NCBI RefSeq assembly: GCF_030147005.1 | Contig: NZ_JASLAW010000159.1 | Span: 1 to 7,707, forward strand | Length of the DNA: 7,707 nucleotides | From: Pseudomonas sp. | GTDB taxonomy: Bacteria > Pseudomonadota > Gammaproteobacteria > Pseudomonadales > Pseudomonadaceae | Direction: 5' to 3' | Shown: positions 1-5,908 of the stretch, piece after piece | Layout of the letters: each line of letters starts with the position of its first letter | Numbering within the stretch: position 1 is the first letter of the stretch | The notes under the pieces: model-generated | The model's database searches: none | Told to the model about the DNA's origin: nothing | The model's input: the letters and a program-made list of their open reading frames with translations, nothing else | Made by a program: the position numbers and the translations under genes

Positions 1-165
1 CACCGCCAGGTCACGTTCGGTGCTGGTGAATTCCACCCGATAGCGGAACGGCCGGCTTAGGTATTCGTGGCCTTCGAACGCCAGGACATCGAGCCGGACG
101 TCGACGTTGCGCACGCTCAGCTGATGCCGGCTGTGGTCGAAGAAGTTTTGCAATCCGCCAGCCAT
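1..165 (-). CDS. vgrG: VgrG (TssI) T6SS spike protein, N-terminal 55 codons, cut by window edge
   Basis: This is the start of a VgrG/TssI gene, whose trimeric product forms the puncturing spike that caps the Hcp tube and carries effectors. Only 55 codons are visible and the frame runs open off the left edge. The protein begins MAGGLQNFFDHSRHQLSVRN and continues with a FEGHEYLSRPFRYRVEF-like stretch at residues 31-47. That is the typical first beta-rich segment of the gp27-like domain (a short LFEG-type motif followed by LS.PF.Y.VE). The ATG at 165 is supported by a strong GGAGGTG six bases upstream. It lies 2 bases after the clpV stop, so the two are very probably co-transcribed and translationally coupled. 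The effector-bearing C-terminus is outside the window, so effector type cannot be judged. Confidence 0.9.
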   Translation of the reverse strand, partial: MAGGLQNFFDHSRHQLSVRNVDVRLDVLAFEGHEYLSRPFRYRVEFTSTERDLAV

Positions 166-167
166 GC

Positions 168-2834
168 TCACACCTCCGAGGCAACGGACTGAGCCGTATA
201 TTGAACATCGGTGAACTGCAGACTGATGCCTTCATCATCGGTGTAACCGAGGCTCACGCCCTGGGTGCGCTGACGAGTTGCCCGACGCTCCAGCAGTTGC
301 TGACTAAGTACAGGCAGAATCTGTTCGTTGAGCAGGCTGTCGATGTTGCGCGCGCCGGAGTCGGGCAGCAGGCAAGCGGCAACCAAGGCATCGTTCAGCG
401 CATCGTCAGTCTGGCAGGCCAGGCCGTAATGGCGGTGCAGGCGCTTGGCGACCTGGGCCAGCTTGATCGCGACAATGCGCTTGAGCGCGTCGGCTTGCAG
501 GGGGCGATAGATCAGGGTCTGGAAACGGGCGAGCAATGCGGGCTGAAAGTGCTCGCGCAGGACGGGGCGCAGCAGTTCGTGCAGCACGCTGTCCGGTGCA
601 TCCGGTTGTTCCTGCACACAGGTTTGCAGCAGGTCGCTGCCCAGGTTGGACGTCATGAGTATGACGGTGTTGCGAAAGTCGATCTCGCGCCCTTCGCCGT
701 CGCGCATGAAGCCGCGATCAAAGACCTGATAGAACAGATTCAGTACGTCGCGATGGGCTTTTTCCACTTCGTCGAGCAGCACAACGCTGTAGGGCCGGCG
801 GCGCACGGCTTCGGTGAGCACGCCGCCCTGCCCATAGCCGACGTAGCCGGGCGGCGAGCCCTTGAGCTGGCTGACGGTGTGAGCTTCCTGGTACTCGGAA
901 AAGTTGAGGGTGATCAGCGACTTTTCGCCACCGAACAGACTGTCGGCCAGGGCCAGGGCTGTTTCGGTCTTGCCCACGCCACTGGTGCCGACCAGCAGGA
1001 ACACGCCCAATGGCGCCTGATCGTTGGTGAGGCCGGTTCTGGCCGCGCGCAGGCGCTGGGCCATGGCGCTCAAGGCGGGGGCCTGCCCGATAACACGCTC
1101 GCCCAATTGTTGCTCCAGCATCAGCAGATTGACCTGTTCGTCCTTGAGCAAACTGCCCAGGGGCACCCCGGTCCAATCGGCAATCACTTGCGCGACGCTG
1201 CGTGCATCGACATCCAGCGACAGCAATGGTTGATTGCCCTGGACCTCGCTCAACTGCCCCTGCAGCTGCGCACAGGTTTCCCGCTGCGGCGGCTGCGCCT
1301 GACGCGCATCCAGCAGTTGCCGGGTCAGGTCAAGTTCATGCCGGTATTGCTGCTCCAGGGCAACGGATTGGCGTTGCAGGTTGGCGTGCTGTGCGGCAAT
1401 TGCGGTCAGGCGCTCACTGGCGCCGTCGCCGCCAAACCGCTGATCCTGCTCCAACGCTTGCCCCTCGAGTTCCAGGGCTCGTTGCCGAGCGCGCAAGCGC
1501 ATCAACGCCTGCGGCTCGCAGTCCAGGCTCATGCGCACCCGGGCACTGGCGGTGTCCAGCAGATCCACCGCCTTGTCCGGCAGTTGACGGCCGGTGAGGT
1601 AGCGCCGCGACAGGCTGACCGCAGCCTGCACCGCCGTATCCTGGATGTGCACACCGTGATGGGTGGCGTACCGTCCCTTGAGCCCGCGCAACATCAAGCT
1701 GGCGTTGGCATCATCCGGCTCATCCACCTTGACCCTCTGGAAGCGTCTTTCCAGGGCAGCGTCGCGCTCGAAATACTGCTTGTACTCGCTCCAGGTGGTA
1801 GCGGCGATGGTGCGCAACTCGCCACGGGCCAAGGCGGGCTTGAGCAGGTTGGCCGCGTCGGCGCCGCCGGCCTGGTTGCCCGCACCGATCAGGGTATGGG
1901 CCTCATCGATAAACAACAGCCCCGGTTGTTCCGATTGCTGCACGGCGTTGATGACGTTTTTCAGCCGTTGTTCGAACTCGCCTTTGACGCCGGCGCCGGC
2001 TTGCAACAACCCCAGGTCCAGGGTGCGCACGCTGACCCGTTTGAGACTGTCCGGCACATTGCCTTGGGCAATGCTCAGCGCCAAGCCTTCGACCAGTGCC
2101 GTTTTGCCAACACCGGGCTCACCGACCAAGAGCGGGTTGTTCTTGCGCCGACGGCTGAGAATATCGATGACCTGGCGGATTTCGTCGTCACGCCCAAACA
2201 CCGGGTCGATCTTCCCTGCTGCCGCCTTGGCGGTAAGGTCCTGTGTGAATCTGTCCAGCACCGCTTGCAACGCGTCATCTTTTTGGGTGCCGGTTGGAAG
2301 AACAGTGAGCTCATCCGAGGACGTGACAGAACCGTCCAGCTCGGCTGACGCTTGCAACTGCGGGCGCTCCTCGGATGTTTGATCCAGCAGTGCAGTGAGG
2401 CGCTGCAACTGAGCCTCGCTCAGGCTCAATAACGGCCAAGCGGCTTCACACGCCAGCAGGCTGGGTGTGTCCATCAACGCGCTGAGCAGATGGGCAGAAC
2501 GCAGGCTGTTATTGTTATCGTCCAGCGAGGCAAGCAACCAGGCGTTCTTGATCAGTTGCTGCAACGAATCCGACAATTGCGGCTTGATCTGCACACTGCG
2601 TGGCAATCGATCAATGTGGTCTAACAGCCCCTGCCATAACGCGTCCAGATTCCATTCATAACGACGCGCAATCACCGTCAGGTCTCCCTCCCCTTGCCCC
2701 AGCAATTTGAGCAGCCAGTGCTCAATGGTGATCTGTGCGTGTGCTCGGGTTTGGCACAGCGAGGCCGCCGCACTCAATGCTTGGGCGCAGTAAGGGTTAA
2801 GGCGGCGAAGCAAGCGGGTGGAATGGGGTGCCAT
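168..2834 (-). CDS. clpV: ClpV (TssH), T6SS AAA+ sheath-disassembly ATPase
   Basis: An 888-residue ClpV/TssH, of family-typical length. The hexameric cytosolic AAA+ unfoldase pulls the contracted TssB/TssC sheath apart for reuse. An N-terminal Clp-N-like domain occupies about residues 1-155 (RLNPYCAQAL..., IEHWLLKLL). AAA-1 has Walker A GEPGVGKT (238-245), pore loop KGEFEQR (284-290), Walker B LLFIDEAHT (306-314) and arginine-finger region ALERRF (360-365). A helical middle region spans about 430-530 and is short compared with ClpB. AAA-2 has Walker A GTSGVGKT (616-623), pore loop GYVGYGQGG (663-671), Walker B VVLLDEVEK (684-692) and sensor-2 GAR (827-829). All catalytic motifs look intact. 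The frame stays open further upstream, to an ATG at 2984. I chose the ATG at 2834 because AAGGATG lies seven bases before it and the ClpV-like N-domain begins there; the upstream extension covers the hairpins and looks non-coding. Its stop is fused with the vgrG ribosome binding site. Confidence 0.96.
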   Translation of the reverse strand: MAPHSTRLLRRLNPYCAQALSAAASLCQTRAHAQITIEHWLLKLLGQGEGDLTVIARRYEWNLDALWQGLLDHIDRLPRSVQIKPQLSDSLQQLIKNAWLLASLDDNNNSLRSAHLLSALMDTPSLLACEAAWPLLSLSEAQLQRLTALLDQTSEERPQLQASAELDGSVTSSDELTVLPTGTQKDDALQAVLDRFTQDLTAKAAAGKIDPVFGRDDEIRQVIDILSRRRKNNPLLVGEPGVGKTALVEGLALSIAQGNVPDSLKRVSVRTLDLGLLQAGAGVKGEFEQRLKNVINAVQQSEQPGLLFIDEAHTLIGAGNQAGGADAANLLKPALARGELRTIAATTWSEYKQYFERDAALERRFQRVKVDEPDDANASLMLRGLKGRYATHHGVHIQDTAVQAAVSLSRRYLTGRQLPDKAVDLLDTASARVRMSLDCEPQALMRLRARQRALELEGQALEQDQRFGGDGASERLTAIAAQHANLQRQSVALEQQYRHELDLTRQLLDARQAQPPQRETCAQLQGQLSEVQGNQPLLSLDVDARSVAQVIADWTGVPLGSLLKDEQVNLLMLEQQLGERVIGQAPALSAMAQRLRAARTGLTNDQAPLGVFLLVGTSGVGKTETALALADSLFGGEKSLITLNFSEYQEAHTVSQLKGSPPGYVGYGQGGVLTEAVRRRPYSVVLLDEVEKAHRDVLNLFYQVFDRGFMRDGEGREIDFRNTVILMTSNLGSDLLQTCVQEQPDAPDSVLHELLRPVLREHFQPALLARFQTLIYRPLQADALKRIVAIKLAQVAKRLHRHYGLACQTDDALNDALVAACLLPDSGARNIDSLLNEQILPVLSQQLLERRATRQRTQGVSLGYTDDEGISLQFTDVQYTAQSVASEV
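171..177 (-). promoter_or_regulatory. Ribosome binding site of vgrG, embedded in the clpV 3' end
   Basis: On the minus strand GGAGGTG lies six bases before the vgrG ATG. It is part of the last sense codons of clpV (Ser-Glu-Val) and sits directly against the clpV TGA at 168-170. Ribosomes terminating on clpV therefore end on or beside the vgrG initiation site, consistent with translational coupling. Confidence 0.8.
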
Positions 2835-2841
2835 AGGGTTA

Positions 2842-2848
2842 CATCCTT
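2842..2848 (-). promoter_or_regulatory. Ribosome binding site deciding the clpV start
   Basis: AAGGATG on the minus strand ends seven bases before the ATG at 2834. It supports this start over in-frame upstream ATGs (up to 2984), which would begin almost at the hcp stop. Confidence 0.65.
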
Positions 2849-2908
2849 GTTCGGGGTTCTGGGTGTGTCGTCGATAGACCGGCCATGGTTTTGCAATGCG
2901 ATGTGTTT

Positions 2909-2938
2909 GGCTGAACGCCCGCGAACGGACGCTCAGCC
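2909..2938 (-). promoter_or_regulatory. Hairpin B: 13-bp stem with UUCG tetraloop
   Basis: Read as RNA from the minus strand, GGCUGAGCGUCCG pairs with CGGGCGUUCAGCC around a UUCG loop. The stem is 13 pairs without bulges, including two G-U wobbles (2932/2915 and 2929/2918). Both wobbles become A-C mismatches on the other strand, so the perfect fold is specific to the sense RNA. The bases after it (AAACACAU) are not a U-tract, so a classic intrinsic terminator is not supported. A stabilising or attenuating element downstream of hcp is an inference. Confidence 0.6.
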
Positions 2939-2949
2939 CAGCACACCGC

Positions 2950-2979
2950 CAGCAGCAGGCAAGCGTCTGCCTGCTGCTG
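2950..2979 (-). promoter_or_regulatory. Hairpin A: perfect 12-bp inverted repeat just after hcp
   Basis: CAGCAGCAGGCA (2950-2961) and TGCCTGCTGCTG (2968-2979) are exact reverse complements separated by six bases. In the sense RNA an inner G-U pair can reduce the loop to four bases. The element begins 8 bases after the hcp stop. No U-run follows, so factor-independent termination is doubtful. Protection of the hcp 3' end from exonucleases, or partial attenuation before clpV, is a reasonable inference given that Hcp is needed in large excess over ClpV. Confidence 0.65.
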
Positions 2980-2987
2980 CACACGCA

Positions 2988-3479
2988 TCACGCGCTCTGG
3001 CGCTCGTTCCACGAGTCGGAGTGGATGATGTTGCCGTCCTTGTAGGTCCAGGTAACCTTCTCGTAGCGCAACTCAACCTGCTCCAAGTGGTTGTGTTTCT
3101 CTTTGCTGGCGTCCTTGACGTCGTGCATTTTCGGCGCGACTTTCACCACCTTGACGTCCTCCAGCTTGGTAATGAAATACTCCACCTCCTGCCCCGCATC
3201 ATCGATGCGGTACCACTTGAACTCAGCGCTCTTGAGGGTTTGCCCAGTGGTCACGGCTTTGTAAAGGTAAGGGCTGGACGCATCGATTTCCTTGGTAAAT
3301 AGAAACGGCGTGTGTACCCGCGTACCGGTCAACTTGCCGGTGTTGTTGTCAGTCGGGATGTACAGGCTGTGATCCTGGGCGACGACTTCAATACTGCCTT
3401 CGCGCTTTTGCACATCCACCGACCCCTTGATGTTTGCGCCGCCGTCATCTTGCAGCCAGAGGTAAACGGGAATTGCCAT
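2988..3479 (-). CDS. hcp: Hcp (TssD), T6SS inner-tube protein
   Basis: A complete 163-residue Hcp of normal length. Hcp forms stacked hexameric rings that make the tube propelled by the sheath, and it is exported with the spike. The protein starts MAIPVYLWLQDDGG and contains GTRVHTPFLFTKEIDASSPY (52-71), a YLYKAVTTGQTLKSAEFKWY segment (71-90) and HLEQVELRYEKVTWTYKDGN (131-150), all characteristic of the Hcp beta-barrel family. It has no C-terminal effector extension. From memory the sequence is very close to Hcp1 of enteroaggregative E. coli Sci-1 and less like P. aeruginosa Hcp1, which places the cluster in the i2-type lineage. The frame is open further upstream (to an ATG at 3563), but the ATG at 3479 has an excellent ribosome binding site and matches the family N-terminus. 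It starts 23 bases after the tagL-like stop, and two hairpins follow it. Confidence 0.96.
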   Translation of the reverse strand: MAIPVYLWLQDDGGANIKGSVDVQKREGSIEVVAQDHSLYIPTDNNTGKLTGTRVHTPFLFTKEIDASSPYLYKAVTTGQTLKSAEFKWYRIDDAGQEVEYFITKLEDVKVVKVAPKMHDVKDASKEKHNHLEQVELRYEKVTWTYKDGNIIHSDSWNERQSA

Positions 3480-3484
3480 GTGAA

Positions 3485-3493
3485 GCTCCTTTT
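3485..3493 (-). promoter_or_regulatory. Strong ribosome binding site of hcp
   Basis: AAAAGGAGC on the minus strand places GGAG six bases before the hcp ATG at 3479. It is the strongest Shine-Dalgarno in the window with that of vgrG. It fits the high expression expected for Hcp and fixes the start over in-frame upstream ATGs. Confidence 0.8.
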
Positions 3494-3502
3494 CTTGGGG
3501 AT

Positions 3503-5221
3503 TTAAATGTCGCTGGATGCGACAGGGGGTTGTCTGTCCGGTCCGTGAGTAGAGAGCGCGCACGCCCCTGCCTCGGGTACCAGACGGATATCAACGCGGC
3601 GGTTGGCTGCACGCCCCGCCTCAGTGTCATTAGTTGTGATCGGTTGGCTGGCCCCGAAGCCCTGCACCGCAAAGCAGCTCTCGGGAATGCCACCCATCTG
3701 CTGCATCCAAGCATGCACGGCCGCTGCGCGGGCGTGGGACAGCTGAAGGTTGCGCTGCGGATCGCCCGTGGCGTCGGTGTGCCCCGCGATCACAATCAGC
3801 CAGCCTGGCTGTGCCTTGATGTCGACCAGTGCATTGACCAGCACCTTGGTCGAGCCGGGCTTGAGTTGGGCGCTGCCGGTTGCGAACAGCGACAGGCTGT
3901 TCAGTCGCACCGGTGTTGCGATGCGCACGGGGATCGCAGTCGGCGCAGGTTCAACATGAGCGGCCAGTACCGCCAGCAACGGCGCGCGCAGGCGTTCGCC
4001 GCGATACAGACCCAGGCCCAATGCCAACGGCACGCCGTTGCGGTAGTAAGCGTCCAGACGCTGGGCGTCCTGACGAAGAACGGTTACGGCATCTTCTCGC
4101 ACAAGAAATTCGCGCTGCTCGCGCCGGCTCGGCTGGGGAATCGAGGCATAGCGCCGTAAGTCATCGCTGACTTGGCGCACCAACAAGGTGTTCTGCCACG
4201 CCGAGCTTGCGAGTGCGACGACACCGGCGACGGCGAACAGCCACAGTGCCAAGATGCTTGCCCTCTGCACCGGAGAGCGCCGCGGGCCGAGCGCGAGCAG
4301 GTCGAGCAACGCGTCCGGGAAAGGCAAGACCGCATCCGCCACTGCCGACCTGTTGTCAGCCAAAGCCACTCTGCTGCGCAACCACTGCTGCCACAGGTTG
4401 CCCTCTGCCGAATAGGGCAAGGTCGGTACCAGCCTGAGGGCGCACACCGTGGCCAACCCTGGGGAGCGGCGAGTGGAAAGGTGCGGCAACACCGCTTCAT
4501 GCAACCAGGCCACAACACTGTTCAGCTGCACACCGGCACGCATCCGCGCCGATTGTACGGACGAGTCGGCGCTGTGCTGCTGCCACTCATCCAGCCTGAC
4601 GCTGGCGCCCGCTTCACGCACAAGGGCGTCCACCTGGTCATTGCCCCAACTGAACCAGGGCGCCTCGCCCTGCAAGGTTTGCAGGTAGCTCAGCAGCAAT
4701 AATGGCAGGCTAATGCCGCGTTTACGTACCAGGGACAGTTGGTGGCCGAAGGCCCGCACCTGCCCGGCGAGTACAGCGCTATCACTGTGCGCGCCGGGAT
4801 TAACGATGAACATCACACTGAGTTGCGTGCGCCAGCCTGGGCGTAGCGCCAGGACCCCATCGGCGACGGCCAGCAGTTGCTCCAGGCTTGGCACACGCAC
4901 GTAACACCCTTGTTCGGTCACGCGCAGGGCCATTTGTTCGGCCGGCACCCGGCCGAACAATCCCTCCAGGCCATCACCGCAGACCAGTACCACAGGATGA
5001 CGAAATGCCGCTGGCGGGAGGACCTTGTCAGCGTCCAATGAAACCAATCCACCGTGCTGAACTGCGCGATGCCCTAACACTGCCCAGGCCCAGGCAACGC
5101 AACTCACTGCGATCAACACGCCTAAAGCTCGCGCCCACATTCCGAGCGGGCTGATGCCGAGCAAAGCCAAGGCCAGAGCGCCCGCCCACAGGCAAAGGGC
5201 TCGATGCAGGTTCAAGGTCAT
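3503..5221 (-). CDS. tagL: TagL-like inner-membrane protein with C-terminal OmpA/peptidoglycan-binding domain
   Basis: A 572-residue protein predicted to anchor the T6SS membrane complex to the cell wall. Hydrophobic segments at about 6-24 and 29-50 form an N-terminal hairpin. A large, probably cytoplasmic region spans about 51-318, followed by a third membrane segment (about 321-342). The periplasmic part ends in an OmpA-family domain (about 440-548) with GHTDATGDPQRNLQLSHARA at 480-499 and GFGASQP at 521-527. Asp483 and Arg498 match the pair that binds diaminopimelate in OmpA-like domains. The three-TM plus peptidoglycan-binding plan is that described for TagL of E. coli Sci-1. The ATG at 5221 was chosen because the first membrane segment follows directly. 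Only a weak GAGG-containing site precedes it, so translation may depend on coupling to tssL; the intended tssL stop lies 7 bases upstream. An alternative label is 'OmpA family TssL-associated protein'. The role is clear, the symbol less so. Confidence 0.85.
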   Translation of the reverse strand: MTLNLHRALCLWAGALALALLGISPLGMWARALGVLIAVSCVAWAWAVLGHRAVQHGGLVSLDADKVLPPAAFRHPVVLVCGDGLEGLFGRVPAEQMALRVTEQGCYVRVPSLEQLLAVADGVLALRPGWRTQLSVMFIVNPGAHSDSAVLAGQVRAFGHQLSLVRKRGISLPLLLLSYLQTLQGEAPWFSWGNDQVDALVREAGASVRLDEWQQHSADSSVQSARMRAGVQLNSVVAWLHEAVLPHLSTRRSPGLATVCALRLVPTLPYSAEGNLWQQWLRSRVALADNRSAVADAVLPFPDALLDLLALGPRRSPVQRASILALWLFAVAGVVALASSAWQNTLLVRQVSDDLRRYASIPQPSRREQREFLVREDAVTVLRQDAQRLDAYYRNGVPLALGLGLYRGERLRAPLLAVLAAHVEPAPTAIPVRIATPVRLNSLSLFATGSAQLKPGSTKVLVNALVDIKAQPGWLIVIAGHTDATGDPQRNLQLSHARAAAVHAWMQQMGGIPESCFAVQGFGASQPITTNDTEAGRAANRRVDIRLVPEAGACALSTHGPDRQPPVASSDI

Positions 5222-5228
5222 CTCGCCC

Positions 5229-5312
5229 TCACCCCTGGTCCGACAAGAGCGAAGCAACAGCGTCGCTCAATAGATGATCCAAGCCCCACCAGGCCGCGGT
5301 CAGCAGCACCCC
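5229..5312 (-). pseudogene. tssL: Displaced TssL C-terminal transmembrane tail, -1 frame
   Basis: This stretch encodes 26 residues (from the GTG at 5309-5307 to the glycine before the TGA) in the frame one base back from tssL. They begin VLLTAAWWGLDHLL, a hydrophobic helix with the paired tryptophans and WWGL-type pattern usual in TssL anchors. They join smoothly to the upstream THVVAVG, making a membrane segment of about 20 residues. The restored stop leaves 7 bases before the tagL-like ATG, matching the tight spacing of the operon, whereas the stop as written leaves 78. Adding one G to the run of four at 5309-5312 gives one continuous frame. Confidence 0.8.
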
Positions 5313-5908
5313 ACCGCCACTACATGGGTCAGCGGTGATCGCAGCCAAGCCCGGCCTGCCATCAGCTCATTGCCACTGGGCTGCGTGACCAAGCGTTGAC
5401 TGACCTTAAGCGGTGTAGTCTGCGCACCGAGGGAAACCAATAGCTGCTCACGCTCGGGATCGTTCAGGTCACGGTAGCGACCGCGGAACCCCAGCATCAG
5501 AACCCGCTGAAACGCCGTCAGCACATGCACGTCCGGCGCTGGCTCGCGCAGGACGTCGCGCATGTCCTCGTACAGAAATTCACCCGCCTGGTGACGATTG
5601 AAAAATTTTGTCTGCAACGGTTCACTGGCCCAGTTGGTATGCGCCTCACCGTCAGCACAGGTGAGCACGGTTTCGTCGAGCAACGCGCATTGCGCATGAG
5701 TGATGTGGTCGATGCTGCGCGGGCTCAGGCCCGCAAGCTTGAGCCGTTGGCGTACCCGTTCGACCTGCGCCATGCAAAGCTGCGACAGTTCCGGCCCACT
5801 TGGCACCCCGGCCCCCTGGCGTAACTCAACCACCAGCAGGTAGGTGTCCTGCAACAACGCATCGATATCCACTGTTGCAGTATTTTCTTGGGTGGCAGTC
5901 CGGTTCAT
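5300..5908 (-). CDS. tssL: TssL (DotU family) membrane-complex protein, apparently frameshifted in its C-terminal anchor
   Basis: As written this frame gives 202 residues. TssL is a C-tail-anchored inner-membrane protein: its cytoplasmic helical domain meets TssK and TssM, and a single C-terminal helix anchors and dimerises it. DotU hallmarks are visible: CALLDETVL (74-82), PLQTKFFNRHQAGEFLYEDM (97-116) and LGFRGRYR (139-146). The membrane helix should start near residue 193, but the frame reads SPLTHVVAVGCC and stops. In the -1 frame after the GGGG run at 5309-5312 the sequence continues VLLTAAWWGLDHLLSDAVAS and ends at a TGA at 5229-5231, giving about 226 residues, close to family size. The start at 5908 overlaps the tssK stop as ATGA, implying translational coupling. 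Whether the gene is broken in the organism or the assembly has a one-base error cannot be told from the sequence alone. Confidence 0.88.
   Translation of the reverse strand: MNRTATQENTATVDIDALLQDTYLLVVELRQGAGVPSGPELSQLCMAQVERVRQRLKLAGLSPRSIDHITHAQCALLDETVLTCADGEAHTNWASEPLQTKFFNRHQAGEFLYEDMRDVLREPAPDVHVLTAFQRVLMLGFRGRYRDLNDPEREQLLVSLGAQTTPLKVSQRLVTQPSGNELMAGRAWLRSPLTHVVAVGCC

Larger units (their letters stand above)
2835..2987 (-). other. hcp-clpV intergenic region (153 bases) with two hairpins
   Basis: This is the longest gap in the cluster. In transcription order it holds 8 bases after the hcp stop, hairpin A (2950-2979), an 11-base spacer, hairpin B (2909-2938), then about 74 bases leading to the clpV ATG, including the clpV ribosome binding site. 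I see no convincing promoter and no U-tract after either hairpin, so this is probably a readthrough region inside one operon, with mRNA processing or partial attenuation. Confidence 0.6.

Noticed and set aside
201..2348. 715-codon open frame on the + strand opposite clpV
   Set aside because: It is an antisense shadow of clpV produced by high third-position G+C. The translation is repetitive in Gln, Gly and Ala without recognisable motifs, and the minus strand carries a complete ClpV.
2839..2886. 15-codon minus-strand open frame (ATG at 2886, TAA at 2839-2841) ending 4 bases before the clpV ATG, as a possible leader peptide
   Set aside because: No Shine-Dalgarno precedes its ATG and the peptide has no attenuator-like codon run. 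Its position could be chance.
2909..2979. Intrinsic terminator after hcp
   Set aside because: Both hairpins are strong, but neither is followed by a U-rich tract on the transcribed strand, and clpV and vgrG downstream lack an evident promoter.
2694..3302. 202-codon + strand open frame across the hcp-clpV gap
   Set aside because: It lies antisense to hcp, the hairpins and the clpV start; its composition looks random and it shows no motifs.
3480..3600. Separate promoter for hcp (AT-rich ATTTAAAT near 3501-3508)
   Set aside because: The AT-rich patch spans the tagL stop, and no -35 element with good spacing and no sigma-54 type GG/GC pair was seen.
3434..4159. 241-codon + strand open frame opposite tagL and the hcp start
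   Set aside because: It overlaps well-supported minus-strand genes, has no family resemblance and no convincing ribosome binding site.
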